64,000 bases of DNA from Agriotes lineatus (taxonomy: Eukaryota; Arthropoda; Insecta; Coleoptera; Elateridae): NCBI GenBank assembly GCA_940337035.1, contig CALNHX010007697.1, forward strand, positions 1 to 64,000, in the 5' to 3' direction. Shown here piece after piece: positions 23,561 through 36,434 of the stretch. The translations under genes and the position numbers were made by a program. The stretch's first letter is position 1. Each line of letters opens with the position of its first letter. The notes beneath the pieces are model-generated. The model worked only from the letters and a program-made list of their open reading frames with translations, did no database searches and was not told the DNA's origin.

Positions 23561-24439
23561 ATTAATAGCTTTCTACACTAACAATTAGTATAAAACGTAG
23601 ATTTTACGTTTATAAAAACACAAAGATTTTACATTTTTCATATACATTAAAATTTAGTAGCCGATTTTTAACGTCGATATAACGTTGTTACAACAACGTG
23701 ATAATAACGTTTTTGCATTACGTTTTGGTGTCGCTGAGTTTAAGTTTATTTTAGATGAGCGGTTAATGTTAGACGTTGACTTAACGTTCACAAAAATACG
23801 TACTGAGTAACATTTGCCCCAAAGATCAGGACTTTTTTCTGAAGAAAATACCTATTATGTCTGGGCTATTTGGAAAAACACTCCTAAGTTTAGCCTAACA
23901 AACTATACTACTACTACTTCTACTTTGTAGAAGGTGGGTAAATTTAAAGTAAAAACTGATACATTTACACTACATTTAAATTTTGAGTTAAGGTACTGAT
24001 TTATATATTTCTATTAAAATATATATTATGCTACATAAGTATACTATTATAAGTTAGAATTATTCATACTTTAAAATAGACAAACATAGCTGTAAAAACA
24101 CATAAAAATAATTCAAATTTTGAAAAACTGCACGAAAACTAATTATTGAATTATTAGAAACCTCTTAGCTGTAGCAGACCATCCCTTCTTTTTATTTAGC
24201 CCAAGAAGAACTCTTTTAATTTCGATGGGCACCTTTGCTATTCCCAAAATGCCTAACAGACCTAAATAATGTTTTCATACGTACTGTTGCAAGCAATCTG
24301 AGCACACTCTTTTTTTTTAAAGTAAATAATAGCAACTAATATATACCGAAACGAATTACAACTTTAGCTACAAGACATAAGATACAAACTATTTGTTGTA
24401 CATATTAATAACGCAATCTTTACATTACTGATCGAGCGA

Positions 24440-24960
24440 AGCAAGGGCTTTCGAAACGAGTGGGAGAAAAATTATTTTCGGGTATATTCGTACGTTCCAC
24501 ACATACCGCCGAAAGTTAGGAATGGATTTTCATGGTTATCACACACAACTGTCACATGACTGATATTATCCAATGAGAACCATGCATTTTTTGAAAATTG
24601 ACCAATCCCGAACTGATTACTTAATAAGCGTCCTTGGACTGGTTATCAAGCGATAAGCTCCCAACGGATGATTATCGACCTCGTGAATGGTGTAATAATT
24701 AGAAATAGAAATACAAGATACAAATAATTTGAGTTTTTTGGGGTTATTTGATCAATTTTGAATCATAATTCTTATACGGATTTTGTGTAATAATCTTCAA
24801 AATATAAACGCGGACAACACACTTACAGATAATTTTGCCTGTGCCAAGAGTCATCGTGCTGGTTGCCCTTAGAAAACTGACCTCGGGCAAGCCTTCGGGA
24901 TAGTTTTCATTGCAACCAGCACTCGGCCCTTGGCATGTTCAAAATTATCGGTAAGTATAT
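24440..24960 (+). repeat. Array repeat (family R), left part before a LINE
   Basis: Contains ACTGTCACATGACTGATAT, ATTTTGTGTAATAATCTTC and a palindromic end (GTGCTGGTTGCCCTTAGAAA ... GTTTTCATTGCAACCAGCAC) finishing CGGTAAGTAT. The same order recurs at 29090-29660, 29691-30110 and 33640-34010. Confidence 0.7.
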
Positions 24961-25458
24961 GCTAAGAAGTTTAAAGAACTCGAAGAAAAACTAGTTAAAA
25001 CCGAAAAAAAGTTAGAAGCCGCCGAAAATGCGATCGAAGTAGCTGAGCAGTATTCCAGGAGGAATAATTTACGATTTTTTGGGATCCCTGAAAATGAAAC
25101 CGAAAACACGGACCAAATAATTGTCGACATATGCCGTGATAAACTGAAAGTCGATATATCAACAACAGACATTGACTGCAGTCATCGATTATGATATAAG
25201 GTTGGTGATTGCAAACCCGTAATAGTGAAGTTTTGTCGGCGTACCGTAAAAACTGAAACATTCCGTGCTAAAAGAAGATTGAAGGGGACAAAAATTATCG
25301 TTAGAGAAGATCTCACCCACAAACGAATGTTGGTCGTTAAGGAAGCAATTTCAAAATATGGTAATGCTAATGTTTTTACCAACAATGGGAATATATTTGT
25401 TAAGGTTAAGAATAAAATTCAAAAAGTCACCGCTTTAGACGATCTAAAATTATTATAA
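24961..25458 (+). pseudogene. LINE ORF1, C-terminal part
   Basis: One open frame reads a coiled coil (KKFKELEEKLVKTEKKLEAA), then YSRRNNLRFFGIPENET and an RRM/CTD-like nucleic-acid-binding region ending VTALDDLKLL. A single in-frame TGA lies at 25192-25194. The N terminus was lost by 5' truncation. The product of this type of ORF binds LINE RNA. Confidence 0.75.
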
Positions 25459-25677
25459 TGTATTTTAATGTTGCAGTAGAATGACAAGTTTGTTTATTTT
25501 GTGTTCGTTTATTGGTCTTATATTTATTTTTACTAGTTACACTCGCGTAATTGGAGCTCTAGTGAGCTAATTATCAATTAAGTTTTAAGTATTATTGTTT
25601 TTTTGTGTGTGATGTGCTGCTATTTACACAAATATATTTTTTAGTTGCTTATTATTTTTCTATTAAGTTAAAAAAAC

Positions 25678-28476
25678 TTGCAAATATCAACGGTTTATAA
25701 AAATATTAGAACTGCACATGTTAATGTCAGGTCTTTGTTGCCTAAAATAACAGAGGTAAAAACTTTTATACTGCAAAATAAAATAGACATTCTAACTATT
25801 TCTGAAACATGGTTAAACGCAAATATTTCCAATTTAGATACAAATATTGAGGGTTATGTTTTTATTCGAAATGATCGTTGTGGACGTGGAGGAGGTGTTG
25901 CTATTTACATACAAAAGTACATTAATTTTTTGCGTATCGATGTTGGTCGTGTAACTTTTGAGCAAATTTGGATATCTGTAAATTTTTCAAAAACAAAATT
26001 CATTATCGGTACTCTTTATAATCCTAATCAAAAAGACTACAAATTATTTCTTGACGAATTTGAAAATTCTATTATTGCATGCATGTCTTATTCTGAACAT
26101 ATAATCTGTTTAGGTGATTTTAATATAGATTTTTTAAAACCGCACCACACCTCTACAGCATACATGCAAAATTAACTTGAATCTCTTGGTTTTTATCAAA
26201 TTATTAATCAACCTACAAGGGTATCAAACAATTCTGCTTCGCTTATCGATATAATAATTCTATCTGATAATTCATGAATTGTTGATAGTGGTGTAATTGA
26301 TTGTCATCTGGCTGACCATGATCTTGTGTTTTGTGATATTAAAATCTATGTACCTGCCCAAATTGCATCAAAAATAACATTTCGTAATTTCAAAAAAATT
26401 AATCTTGACTTATTTCAGGCTGATCTTAAAGCTATGCCTTTTCATTACATATTTTGATCACCTGACGTTAACGAAAAATTGCGATTATTCAATGAAATGA
26501 TTTTGCAGTTGTTTGATAAACGTGCTCCTCTTAAAACTTATAACTTCACTAAATCATATGCCCCCTGGATAACTGACAACTTAAAATACCTTATGTCGTT
26601 AAGAGATAAGGCTAAAGCCAGATTTCGAAAAACTAAGTTACTTCTGCACTGGGAGTACTATAAATCTTTGCGAAATTTATCTACCCTCTCATTGAAAAAT
26701 GAAAAGAAAGCATATTTTAATTTTGTATCATCTAATCGTGATAGCACCGCTTTATGGAAACATTTAAATATTCTCTGCCTTAGCAGAGAAAAACATACCG
26801 TTATACCAGAAAATTTGAAGGATCTTAACATGGTTAATGATTACTTTGTAAATGGTATTCCCACTGTTAATAATAATGGACAGACAGTCCCTCTTGACAT
26901 TTATAAAGAGACCACTTACAAAAATGTAAATTTTACCTTTTCTCCGGTTGATACCACAATTGTATTCCAAATTATGAATAAAATCAAATCAAATGCATTT
27001 GGTAACGATAATATTAATATAACTATGCTAAAGCTGTGTTGTCCGGTTTTAATTCCTTACGTCACCCATATTATTAACTCTTGTATTATTAGCAATATTT
27101 TCCCCCAGTGTTGGAAACATGAAATTGTCATGCCAAATAAACAACCGACCAAAATTAATGACCTACGTCCCATTAGTCTTCTTCCGACGTTGTCCAAACT
27201 ATTTGAAAAAGTTATTCACTTTCAACTTAACACTTTCATTAATAATAATAATGTTTTACCTCCGGTGCAATCTGGTTTTCGATCTGGCTATAGCTGTACT
27301 ACTGCTTTGCTAAAAGTAACTGACGATATTTTAGGTGCCACTGACGAGGGCAAGGTTACTGCACTTGTGTTGTTAGATTATAGCAAGGCATTTGACGCAG
27401 TGAATCACGACACTCTTATCATGATTCTAAAATACCTGGGGGTTGGTCATGCTGCTACCTCTTTATTCGCAAGCTATCTTTGTAATCGAACACAATCTGT
27501 CAGTTTGGACAATAATATGTTTAGTTCACTATCAGTGAGTCAAGGAGTTCCACAGGGATCAATTCTGGGTCCCTTGTTGTTTTCAGTATATACATCTGTG
27601 TTTATGCAACATGTTAAATTCTCAAAAATTCATATCTATGCCGATGATACTCAATTATACCATTCATTTAAAGCAGCAAACTGGAGGAATGCTGTTGATG
27701 AAATAAATTTGGATCTGCAGTATATCTATGATGTTTCCGTTAAACACTCACTTAAGATAAACCCCGACAAATCTGCCGCGTTACTGTTCGGTAATAAAAA
27801 TATCTACCATAATTTAGTTAATATTGCTAACATTAATATTAATAATGTTAAAATTCCTTTCGTGACTAAAGCCAAAAGTCTAGGTTTAACGCTAGACAAT
27901 ACTTTCCGTTATAGAGATCAAATATCCAAATATATTCTTCAGAGTTACCAACATCTTAGAAAGCTCTATCCTCATAGGTCATATTTAAACTGCGAAACTA
28001 AAAAAAAAATGTGCGAAGCTTTTGTTCTTTCGTAATTTAATTATTGTGTTCCTGTGTATCACTCAGCATTAGACGCCATTACCGCCCATAGAATTCAAAA
28101 GATTCAAAATGCTTGCTTGAGATTTATATACGGCATTAGAAAATATGAGCGTATATCTTACAAGCTAGTTGATGCAGGTTGGCTGACAATGCAAAATCGT
28201 AGAATACTACAGTCCCAATGTCTCTTTCATCAAATTTTATCAAACAAGAAACCTCCTTCTTTATACAATAAGATTACCTTTTGAACTGATGTTCATAATA
28301 TTTCTACTAGATTTAGGGGCCAAATTTCCCCACCTCTCCATAAAACAACCTTATTCGAGCGGTCATTCTCGTTTCAGATATATGCAATGTATAACAGTTT
28401 ACCTTTTAATCTTAAAGTCTACAGTTCTAAATTATTTAAATCAAAATTGTATTTAGACCTTTTGCAAAAACAATAA
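25678..28476 (+). pseudogene. LINE ORF2: endonuclease plus reverse transcriptase, five stops
   Basis: The whole 2.8 kb stays in one frame. An apurinic-type endonuclease lies at the N terminus (LTISETWLN, GRGGGVAIYI, LGDFNIDF, DHDLVF). The reverse transcriptase follows (LRPISLLPTLSKLFEKV, LLDYSKAFDAVNHD, GVPQGSILGPLLF, catalytic IYADDTQ near 27640). Five nonsense codons occur, at about 26173, 26276, 26456, 28033 and 28282, and no frameshift. The element has therefore decayed by point mutation only, and the catalytic YADD is unchanged. Confidence 0.85.
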
Positions 28477-28784
28477 CTTGTTTACCGAACTGTCCACAAG
28501 ATAATGCCATATTTTGTTTGTTTGTTTGGATAGCAGTACATCTTTTCAGCGTTAAATATTTGTTTCACTGTCACAGGATATCTTTAGTTTTTATAAGGTT
28601 TGCTTTAGGGTTAGGAATTCATTCTGTGTCATTTTGTTCTTTTTTTTCTCAAGCTTTAGATGGTAAAGCAGGAGTCGGATTAACCAAAACTGAATCTCGC
28701 CTTGTGGTTGATGTGCTTTTGCAATAGATTAGTTTTTTTGTGTACTCATGTGTATTTGCTTCTTGTATGAGCGCATCAATAAAG

Positions 28785-28816
<32 letters not shown>

Positions 28817-28845
28817 CTGCCCTTGTTATATTAGTAATAAAAATT

Positions 28846-30110
28846 TACTGAGATATTCTATAAAGTTTTGGAACTATGGCAACAGTATTTGGTTTCACTG
28901 CATTGCATTGCGGCGTTCATTTCCAGGAGGCCGTAATACCCCAAAAAAAGTCCAAAAAATGACATTTTTTGCTAAAAGATGTTTCTAACGATTTTGATCA
29001 TTTTCTCAGGAAATATTTCCCTCTTACTCATAAGTAATACCCTATAGTTCTTATCTACCCAAAAATTCCAAGGAGAGCGATATATGGGGGGGGGGGGCTA
29101 CCGATATCATCCAATGAAAACCATGCATTTATTGAAAATCGAGCTATCCCGACCTGATTACCTGATAAGAGCCCTTGGGATGTTTTCCAAGCGATACGCA
29201 CCCTAGGGATGATTATCGACCCCGTGGATGATGTCATAATTAGAAATAGAAATGCATGAAACAAGCAATTTGAGTTTTTTGACAGTATCAGATCAATTTT
29301 AAATCATAACAAGCAAACTGCGCGCTACGCGCACGTGAAATAGGATACGCGAAAGGTCAAGCTCCGAGCCGAGCGCTAAGATAAGAAAAACAAAACCTAA
29401 ACAAATATAAACATCTGTGAAGCCGGAACGTGAGATTTTATTGTGCACAGACACACAGACACACATTAAGGAAAATTATATTATAGATTCGTATACGGGT
29501 TTTGTGTAATAATCTTCAAAATATAGACGCGTGCGACACACATTTTGGCCGTGCCAAGAGTTATTGTGCTGGTTGCCCTTAGAAAACTGCCATCGGGCAA
29601 GCCTTCGGGACAGTTTTCATTGCAACCACCACTCGACCCTTGGCGTGTTCAAAATTATCGGTAAGTATGTTTTGCCCTTGTTATATTACTAATGATTATT
29701 ACACACAACTGTCACATGACTGATATCATTCAATGAGAACCATGCATTTTTTGAAAACCGACCAATCCTCAAGTGATTCCCTGATAAGCGCTCTTGTGCT
29801 GCTTATCAATCGAAAAGCGCCCTAGTGCTCATTGTATCGACCCCGAAGATGGTGTCATAATTAGAAAAAGAAATTCAATAAACCAGCAATTTGAGTTTTT
29901 TGACATTATTAGATCAATTTTAAATCATAATTCGTATACTCGTTAAGTGTAATAATCTTCAAAATATTAACGCGGGCAACACACAAAGTCATCGTGCTGG
30001 TTACCATTAGAAAACTGCCCTCGGGCAAGCATTCGCGACAGTTTTCATTGCAACCATCACGCGACACATTGGCGTGTGCAAAATGATCGTTATGTCTCGC
30101 CCTTGTTATA
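28846..30110 (+). repeat. Family R tandem copies 2 and 3
   Basis: Copy 2 (about 28846-29690) has an extra 5' part (CTTACTCATAAGTAATACCC) shared with 33397-33610. It also has a 180-bp insertion at about 29310-29490 containing CACACAGACACAC. Copy 3 (29691-30110) repeats the ACTGTCACATGACTGATAT to GCCCTTGTTATATTACTAAT section. Region 30111-30555 has nothing assigned. Confidence 0.65.
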
Positions 30111-30555
30111 TTACTAATGATTATTCAACACTATAATGAACGAACCAATGAAAATTGTTCAATTTGTCAGAAACGGCCAATCAAAATTGACTGTCTTTGA
30201 AAACACCAATGTCGCAGTGTTTTCACTCGAGCCCGATTGGTGTCAATGATTTCAATTTTATGAGTAGCCTTTGACTGACATTTCACCAAAACGTCAAAGT
30301 GAAGTTTGCAAATCAGCTTTGTTCTAAAAACTCATAATAATCGTGTTGGAAGCTCCAGTATTGAATTAATAGTGGAAAACTTTAAAAATGTGTGCTGTCG
30401 AACACAGTAAAAGTCATCTACCTATATTGTTGAATAATCTTTCCAAATAGCAGGGGCACAGGAACGGGGGGAGACAAGGGGGGCGATTGACCCTTCATAG
30501 AATATATCGGGGGATGACGTTTTTAAAAATTTATTTGGGTTTTCACATTAATATA

Positions 30556-31868
30556 CAGTGTCCGCCAAAAAGTCGGCATAATATGGGAAAATAAATATTT
30601 TTGATTATAAAAAAAAATAATTTTATCTCAATAGTTTGTGCTTGTCTAAAAATTTATTTGGCCCCTATCATATATACCGAGTGATTTTTCTTTATTATTT
30701 AGAAAATTGAGTTTTTCGAAATTGTCAAAATCCAGAAAGTGATATTTTTCGGAAGTTAAGTAAGATTTCAATGAGATTTTTTTAGAGTGTGTTATTTTTG
30801 GCTAACTAAATAATTTCAAGGCCAGAAAACATCTAATTTTTTTCAACTTTAGCTAAAAATTAGATTTTAAATTTTTATATTTTTCAAAATTTCACATAGC
30901 AAGACTTAATATTAAAAATGCAAATTTTTTTATGTGAAATCTCTAAAGATTTATATTTGAGAATAATTATATAAAATGTTAATTACTTCTCTAGATTTTT
31001 TATTATTTAATGAAGGGTGGTATGTGTGCATAATTTTTACGTTTTCTATGTAAGACGCTTTTTACGAGAAATATTTTTCAATTCTAATTAATATCAATTT
31101 AAATGGCTTCTAGAAACTGGAATCTAGCTCTGTTAATGAATTACTGTTACAAAAATCCTGTAAATGTTCTATTACAGTTGTCTAAATGAGGAGATGTTTC
31201 TTTATCCAATTTACATGTTCTAAAAAATATCTTCATTTAGATAACCGTAAATGAACATATACATGATTTTTGTAACATTAATTCATTAACAGAGCTATAT
31301 TTGAGTTTATAGAAGCCATTTAAATTGATATTAATTAGAATTGAAAAATATTTCTCCTAAAAAGCGTCTTACATAGAAAACGTAAAAATTATGCAAACAT
31401 ACTACTTTTCGGTAAATAATAAAAAATATAAAGAAGTCATTAAGATTTTATATTATTTTTTCGAATTATAAATCTTTAACGCCTTCACATAAGAAAAATT
31501 TAATTTTAATATTAAGTCTTGGTGTGTGAAATTTTGAAAAATATTTAAAACATTGAAAAATTAATTTTTAGCTAAAGTTGAAAAAATTGGAGGGTTTCTG
31601 GCCTTGAGATTATTCAGTTAGCTAAAAATAACACACTCTAGAAAAATCTGATTAAAATATGTATTACTTTATTTCCGAAAAAAAGCTCTTTTTGGATTTT
31701 GCCAATTTCGAAAAACTCTATTTTCTAAATAAGTAAAAATCACTCGGTATATATGATAAGAGCTAAATAGGTTTTTAGACAAGCACAAATTATTGACGTA
31801 AAAAGTTTTTTTGGAAAATAAAAAATAATTTTTGTTCCCATATTATGCCGACTTTTTGGCGGACCCTG
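30556..31868. repeat. 1.3-kb palindromic foldback element
   Basis: The left end CAGTGTCCGCCAAAAAGTCG returns inverted at the right end (CGACTTTTTGGCGGACCCTG). Matching continues inward nearly to the centre near 31212: for example ATATACCGAGTGATTTTTC is paired with GAAAAATCACTCGGTATAT-like sequence, and GAGCTATATTTGAG with its partner. Flanks are TA on both sides. No coding content. Confidence 0.85.
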
Positions 31869-32429
31869 TATACAACATGCTAAAATTCATTGTTCTATTG
31901 TAGGTGGTGTAGAAATAAAACACGAAGAATTTGTTAAATCGTCTCTATTTTTAGGTCGACAGCGGAGAATTCGATATAGTCTATTTTTCTTTCATATGGA
32001 AATGCAAATGGCGAAATTCTAGGGAAATCATTGACAAGTATTGTCGAGGTTAGGTTTCATGTCGATAGGTTGCTATTTCATTACTTAAATAAAATTGTAG
32101 CTTTGACTATTATAAACATAAAATGTGATTTTATAATTTGGTTTTAAATAGTTTCGTAGGTATTTCACTGAGGACAATTTTAGCCCGAACTACAATTTAA
32201 AATAACTATGGTGCCAACCAGTCCCCCTAAGACCTAACCTCATTGCAAAAATAATAACCAAAGTTTAGCTACCAACACAATGCAATCTAGTAACAATGCT
32301 TGTTGACAATGGTTTCCCTAGATTGCATTTCCATATGGAAAAAAATCTGTAAGGGGGTTCACACGGACTTTCCCTCTCTCGAATTACATCAATTTGCAAA
32401 AAATGTAAATTACATCAATTTAAAAAAAG
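31869..32429. other. Spacer, nothing assigned
   Basis: AT-rich and without a coding-like ORF. Confidence 0.4.
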
Positions 32430-32800
32430 AATGCAGTCCGCTGGGATTCGAACTCGAAGCTCCTAGGCGCATTTTGTGCGATTTCTTTCTGCGTTATAAA
32501 GACACCATACTTGTGATGTTTACCCTGTATCTTTTAAGTCTTATTTTGGACTATGTTAATACCTGAGCTATGTACAAATTATTACTTTTATCTATTTCCC
32601 AGTTAAAGCAAAAATAAACAAAGTTTTATTTTTTTAAGTTGCTCACCCTGTAAATTTCTCTAAAATGTTCTCGGTTTTATGCCAGGTAGATATAAATCTG
32701 CATGCAAAATATCGTCTTCCTCCAACACATAGTTTTTGAACTATACCGCCAACAGAGAGACAGATAGACAGACGGAATTGAGAAAAGGCATTTTAGCTTA
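32430..32800 (+). repeat. Family X copy 2, with tRNA-like box B on the minus strand
   Basis: Shares CTATGTACAAATTATTACTT, GCTCACCCTGTA, TTTATGCCAGGTA and the CAGACAGACGGAATTGAG end with 15885-16920. The left part, read on the minus strand, contains GAGTTCGAATCCCAG, a good box B, so the family may be a tRNA-headed SINE. Confidence 0.5.
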
Positions 32801-33369
32801 ATTGTAACTATTATAGTTATTTATGTATCAAGTACATAATGTAAGACTTTATTGGGCGCGTCTATTTTAGGCAGAGTGAGCGTAGCGTAGCGCTAACGAC
32901 GTTGCCAAATAACAATAACATATAACAAATAACATATTCATTGGACACATTAGAAAATTAAAGTTGCTATTGAAACGTTTGATGATTTCGAAGTGTGCTT
33001 CTTCTAGGTTAATTGCGTTATCAAGAATGACTACCTATTGCTGTAAGATATTAAAGATGAATTTCTTTTTATTATTTGTAAAGTTTTCAGTTAATACCAT
33101 CTTCTTTCCTGTTCTGAATAAAATGACATTTATTTTGATAATAGCTATTGGACATAGGCGGCCGTATTACTTTACTCTATAGACTAAAGTGGCACTTTAT
33201 GGTCGCTAAATGTTACTATGTATAATAAAGTGTTTATGGAACAGTTGACCATAAAGCTTAGTTATGTTAAAACATTAAAAAACATTTTTTGTCCCCCCAT
33301 AAATACAGTAAGTAGTTCCTGCGCCACTGGCAAATAGACTCAAGGCAAATTTTGTTAAGAGAATTTTAA

Positions 33370-34010
33370 CCTTTTGTGATATTACTCTTGAAAATTTAGA
33401 GAGATATTGTATAAAGCTTTGGAAGGATGGCAACAGACTTTGGTTTCACTGCGTTGCTGCGTTCATTGCCAAGAAGCTGTAATACCCCTAAAAATGGCTC
33501 TAACGATTTTAATCATTTTCTCAAGCAATATTTCCCTCTTACTCATAAGTAATACCCCGTAGTCCTTATCTACCCAAAAATTCCAGGGAGAGCGATATAG
33601 GTGGTGAGGATGGGGGGGAGGGTACCCACTACGTACAGACGACTTTCCATGATTATTGCACTCAACTGTCACATGACTGATATCATCCAATGAAAACCAT
33701 GCATTTTATGAAAATCGAGCGATTCTGAACAGATTACCTGATAAGAGCCTTTGGATGTTTACCAAGCGATCCGCACCCTAGTGCTGATTATCGACCCCGT
33801 AGATGATGTCATCATTAGAAATAGAAATGCAAGAAACACGCAATTTGAGTTTTTTGGCATTGTTAGATCAATTTTAAAACATAATTCGTATACGATTTTT
33901 GTGTAATAATCGGGCGACATACTTACAAATATTTTTTTCCGTGCCAAGAGTCCTCGTGCTGATAGCTGTCCCAAGGGCTTGTTCGGGGCTGAGTTTATGG
34001 GATATGAAAA
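33370..34010 (+). repeat. Family R, isolated copy
   Basis: Has the 5' section GATATTGTATAAAGCTTTGG and TTATCTACCCAAAAATTCCA, the AACTGTCACATGACTGATAT core, and GTGCCAAGAGTCCTCGTGCT. It breaks off before the second palindrome arm. A G-rich patch sits at 33601-33622. Confidence 0.65.
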
Positions 34011-34689
34011 CTGGAGTTGCGCGAAGTCTATTGATCGCAGAAATACTAGTTTTAGTTAAATTCATGATAAAGACGAATGTGTCAATTTTCTACTAATGTA
34101 TTTTTAAAAACTAAAGATTATTTTGAATTTTTGGGAGAGCGAAGATAAAATATTGTACAATACACATGTGATAATGCATTATTAACATACTTGGGTGATT
34201 AAATAACTCAGGTAACGCTTCGTTGTTCAAATTTCACAGGTGTGTATTAATTTTGTACATAGTTGTTTCTATAAAGTTTGATATATTTTTATATTAGTTT
34301 GTCAGTTTTTTCAAAGCTGTTTTGTTCTAATATGTGAACAATGCTAACCTCTAAACATTGTTGACGTTGACTTTGATAATACTGTCTTGGGATTTTCTAC
34401 TAAGAAGTGAGCTTATTGTGGCACTTCAATATGACCTCTTTGGTATATTGACATTCGCTAGAGGCTTAGACATATATACATATAGATTTACTCTTAAAGC
34501 TATATCATTTGCCGCAAAAATTTACTCAACAGTCATATGTACATATTGCTGCAAGAACTATTTAGTGCCATAAAAATCTGCTATAGTAGTTCCTAAGAAA
34601 AAAACAAACTTGATAATGATTTCGTATAGTTCGAAAGATTGAAATGATTTTTAAAGCCTGTAAAGTTGCCTTTCAAGAAATTCTTAGCT

Positions 34690-35490
34690 GAATTAAAGTT
34701 TTGGTATCCATTAACTATAGCTTCTTATTCTTCTTTTGCCCATCCTGTGCCACCAGTTCAGTATTCGATCGAACCATGTTTCAATTCCACATCTTACAAT
34801 AAGTTGAGCCCAGCTCCATTTTAATATAGCTGCTTCTTTTTCTACGTCTTGTATTCCAGTCCTGTCTCTTATGCCCTCGCTTCTTACTTCATCATCCTCT
34901 AAGTTACTATTAGTTTATGTATTATGTTTTTAGTTAAAGCAACTGCTTCAATGCCATACCTTAGAACAGGAAGTACGTATATACTATATATACTTTCGCT
35001 TTAGATTTCCTAGAATACTTTTGGGATTTAAGCATGTATGCTGCTCAACTTATTTTAATTCTTTTATTAATCCGCTTCTTGATTTTCTTTTCTCAGTTTT
35101 AGATTGTAACTTAAGTACCCATATGATGTTACGTTTCGCCGTTTCCTATCGATTTTCCTTCAATTTCTATTTGTCTACTAACGGAAATGTGTCCATATTT
35201 TTCTTTTTTGGGCGTTCATTTTTAATGCGACATTGGGATTCTTCATTTAGTTGTTCTATCATTATTTTTAATTTGTCTGTATCCTTTGCTAATAATACTA
35301 TGACGTCGGCATATCGTAGGTTTATTAAATGGCTACTGTTTGTTTTATTTGTCCAGTCAATCGTCTTGCAAACGTTTGGCAGAACAACGGTAAATAGTCT
35401 TGGGGATAATGTCTCCCTGTCGTACTACCCTTCAAAATTTATTTTATTGGTCACCTCATCAGTTTTTATATCTAAAGGTGCTTTCTGATA
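34690..35490 (-). pseudogene. RTE-type reverse transcriptase fragment
   Basis: The minus strand reads LGDIISPRLFTVVLPNVCKT (normally the GDTISPKLF block), then LINLRYADVIVLLAKD and DKLKIMIEQLNEES, the RTE/BovB RT order. The catalytic YADD reads YADV, one base away from Asp. Later blocks contain stops. The plus-strand 155-codon ORF at 35021-35488 is the antisense of this. Confidence 0.75.
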
Positions 35491-35519
35491 TATGGACTTA
35501 CTTAATTGAGAGTACCGGG

Positions 35520-35610
35520 AATCACGAACGTTTAGGCGCGATTCTTTAGGCGTGCACTTTTAGGCGCGAGCGCTTTAGACGCGTACTTTTAAGCTCAGGG
35601 ACAGTTAGGC
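35520..35610 (+). repeat. Degenerate TTTAGGCGCG repeats
   Basis: About six variants of TTTAGGCGCG spaced about 15-17 bases (for example GTTTAGGCGCGATTC, TTTTAGGCGCGAGCG). Much more GC-rich than its surroundings. Region 35611-37074 is otherwise unassigned apart from the short ORF at 36435. Confidence 0.55.
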
Positions 35611-36434
35611 GCCATATGAATGAAATTTCGAACACCCTGTGTGTAACAATTTATTGAAGAGGAATCTTCTAGTTCCAAATGTTTTTTAATTTTGTGAACA
35701 TCTCTTTTCGCCATGTGTCATTCCAAAATTTAAGCAGCACGCATTTTTCAAATTAACACTCTGTAGATTTCTTTTGTCAAAAATTGATATGTGACATATA
35801 ATCAGTGTTTTAGACAAATATCAGAGCAATCATTTAATGACAATATTTTAAAGATCCGACTCTCCATTCAAAGGTTGTAAATCTTTAAAGATTTACATAT
35901 TTTTTTGATGGCCGGTTTTTTGCCATTGACTGTAGATATGATAACCTACTAATACAACGGCACATCTGCTTTTTACGAAAGTTTAAGATAATAACATTAA
36001 TCATTAGAAATATCAAAATATAATATTCAAAATTTCAGTTTTTACACGAAAATTGCAACACTTGTAAAATGGATCTTTTACTCGTCCAAAACGTTACGAC
36101 TTCAAAAAAACCATTTTTGTAAGCATAAAAGAACATATTTTTATGTTACTAACGTCATTAATTGATTTATCGTTGTTGTTTACTAGATTACAATCACTAA
36201 CCTTTACTTTTGTGATCATGGCTACTTGATAATCGCACATCTTGATGACAACTAATAGCCTTTGATTGCCATTTTAAGGTTGCTTTTACGCTTATAAACT
36301 AAGAGTACTTTTATTTAATTTTTTAATTTCTCTTTCGAATGATAACCTAAAATTTAAAAATATGTTGCAGATAACAAAGAGCTAAAAACGTTTTCAAAGA
36401 TTGGTAAAGTTTCTCTTGCAGTTAAGTTCAGTTT

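Larger units (their letters stand above)
24961..28815 (+). mobile_element. 5'-truncated LINE (CR1/L2/Jockey group) with (ATT)n tail
   Basis: It carries the C-terminal half of ORF1, all of ORF2 and an (ATT)n 3' end at about 28781-28815. The left junction follows GGTAAGTAT and the right junction precedes CTGCCCTTGTTATATTA. Other family R copies read straight across this point, so they show the empty site. Truncation in ORF1 is the usual result of incomplete target-primed reverse transcription. Confidence 0.85.

Noticed and set aside
35021..35488. 155-codon plus-strand ORF
   Set aside because: Antisense of the RTE reverse transcriptase fragment.
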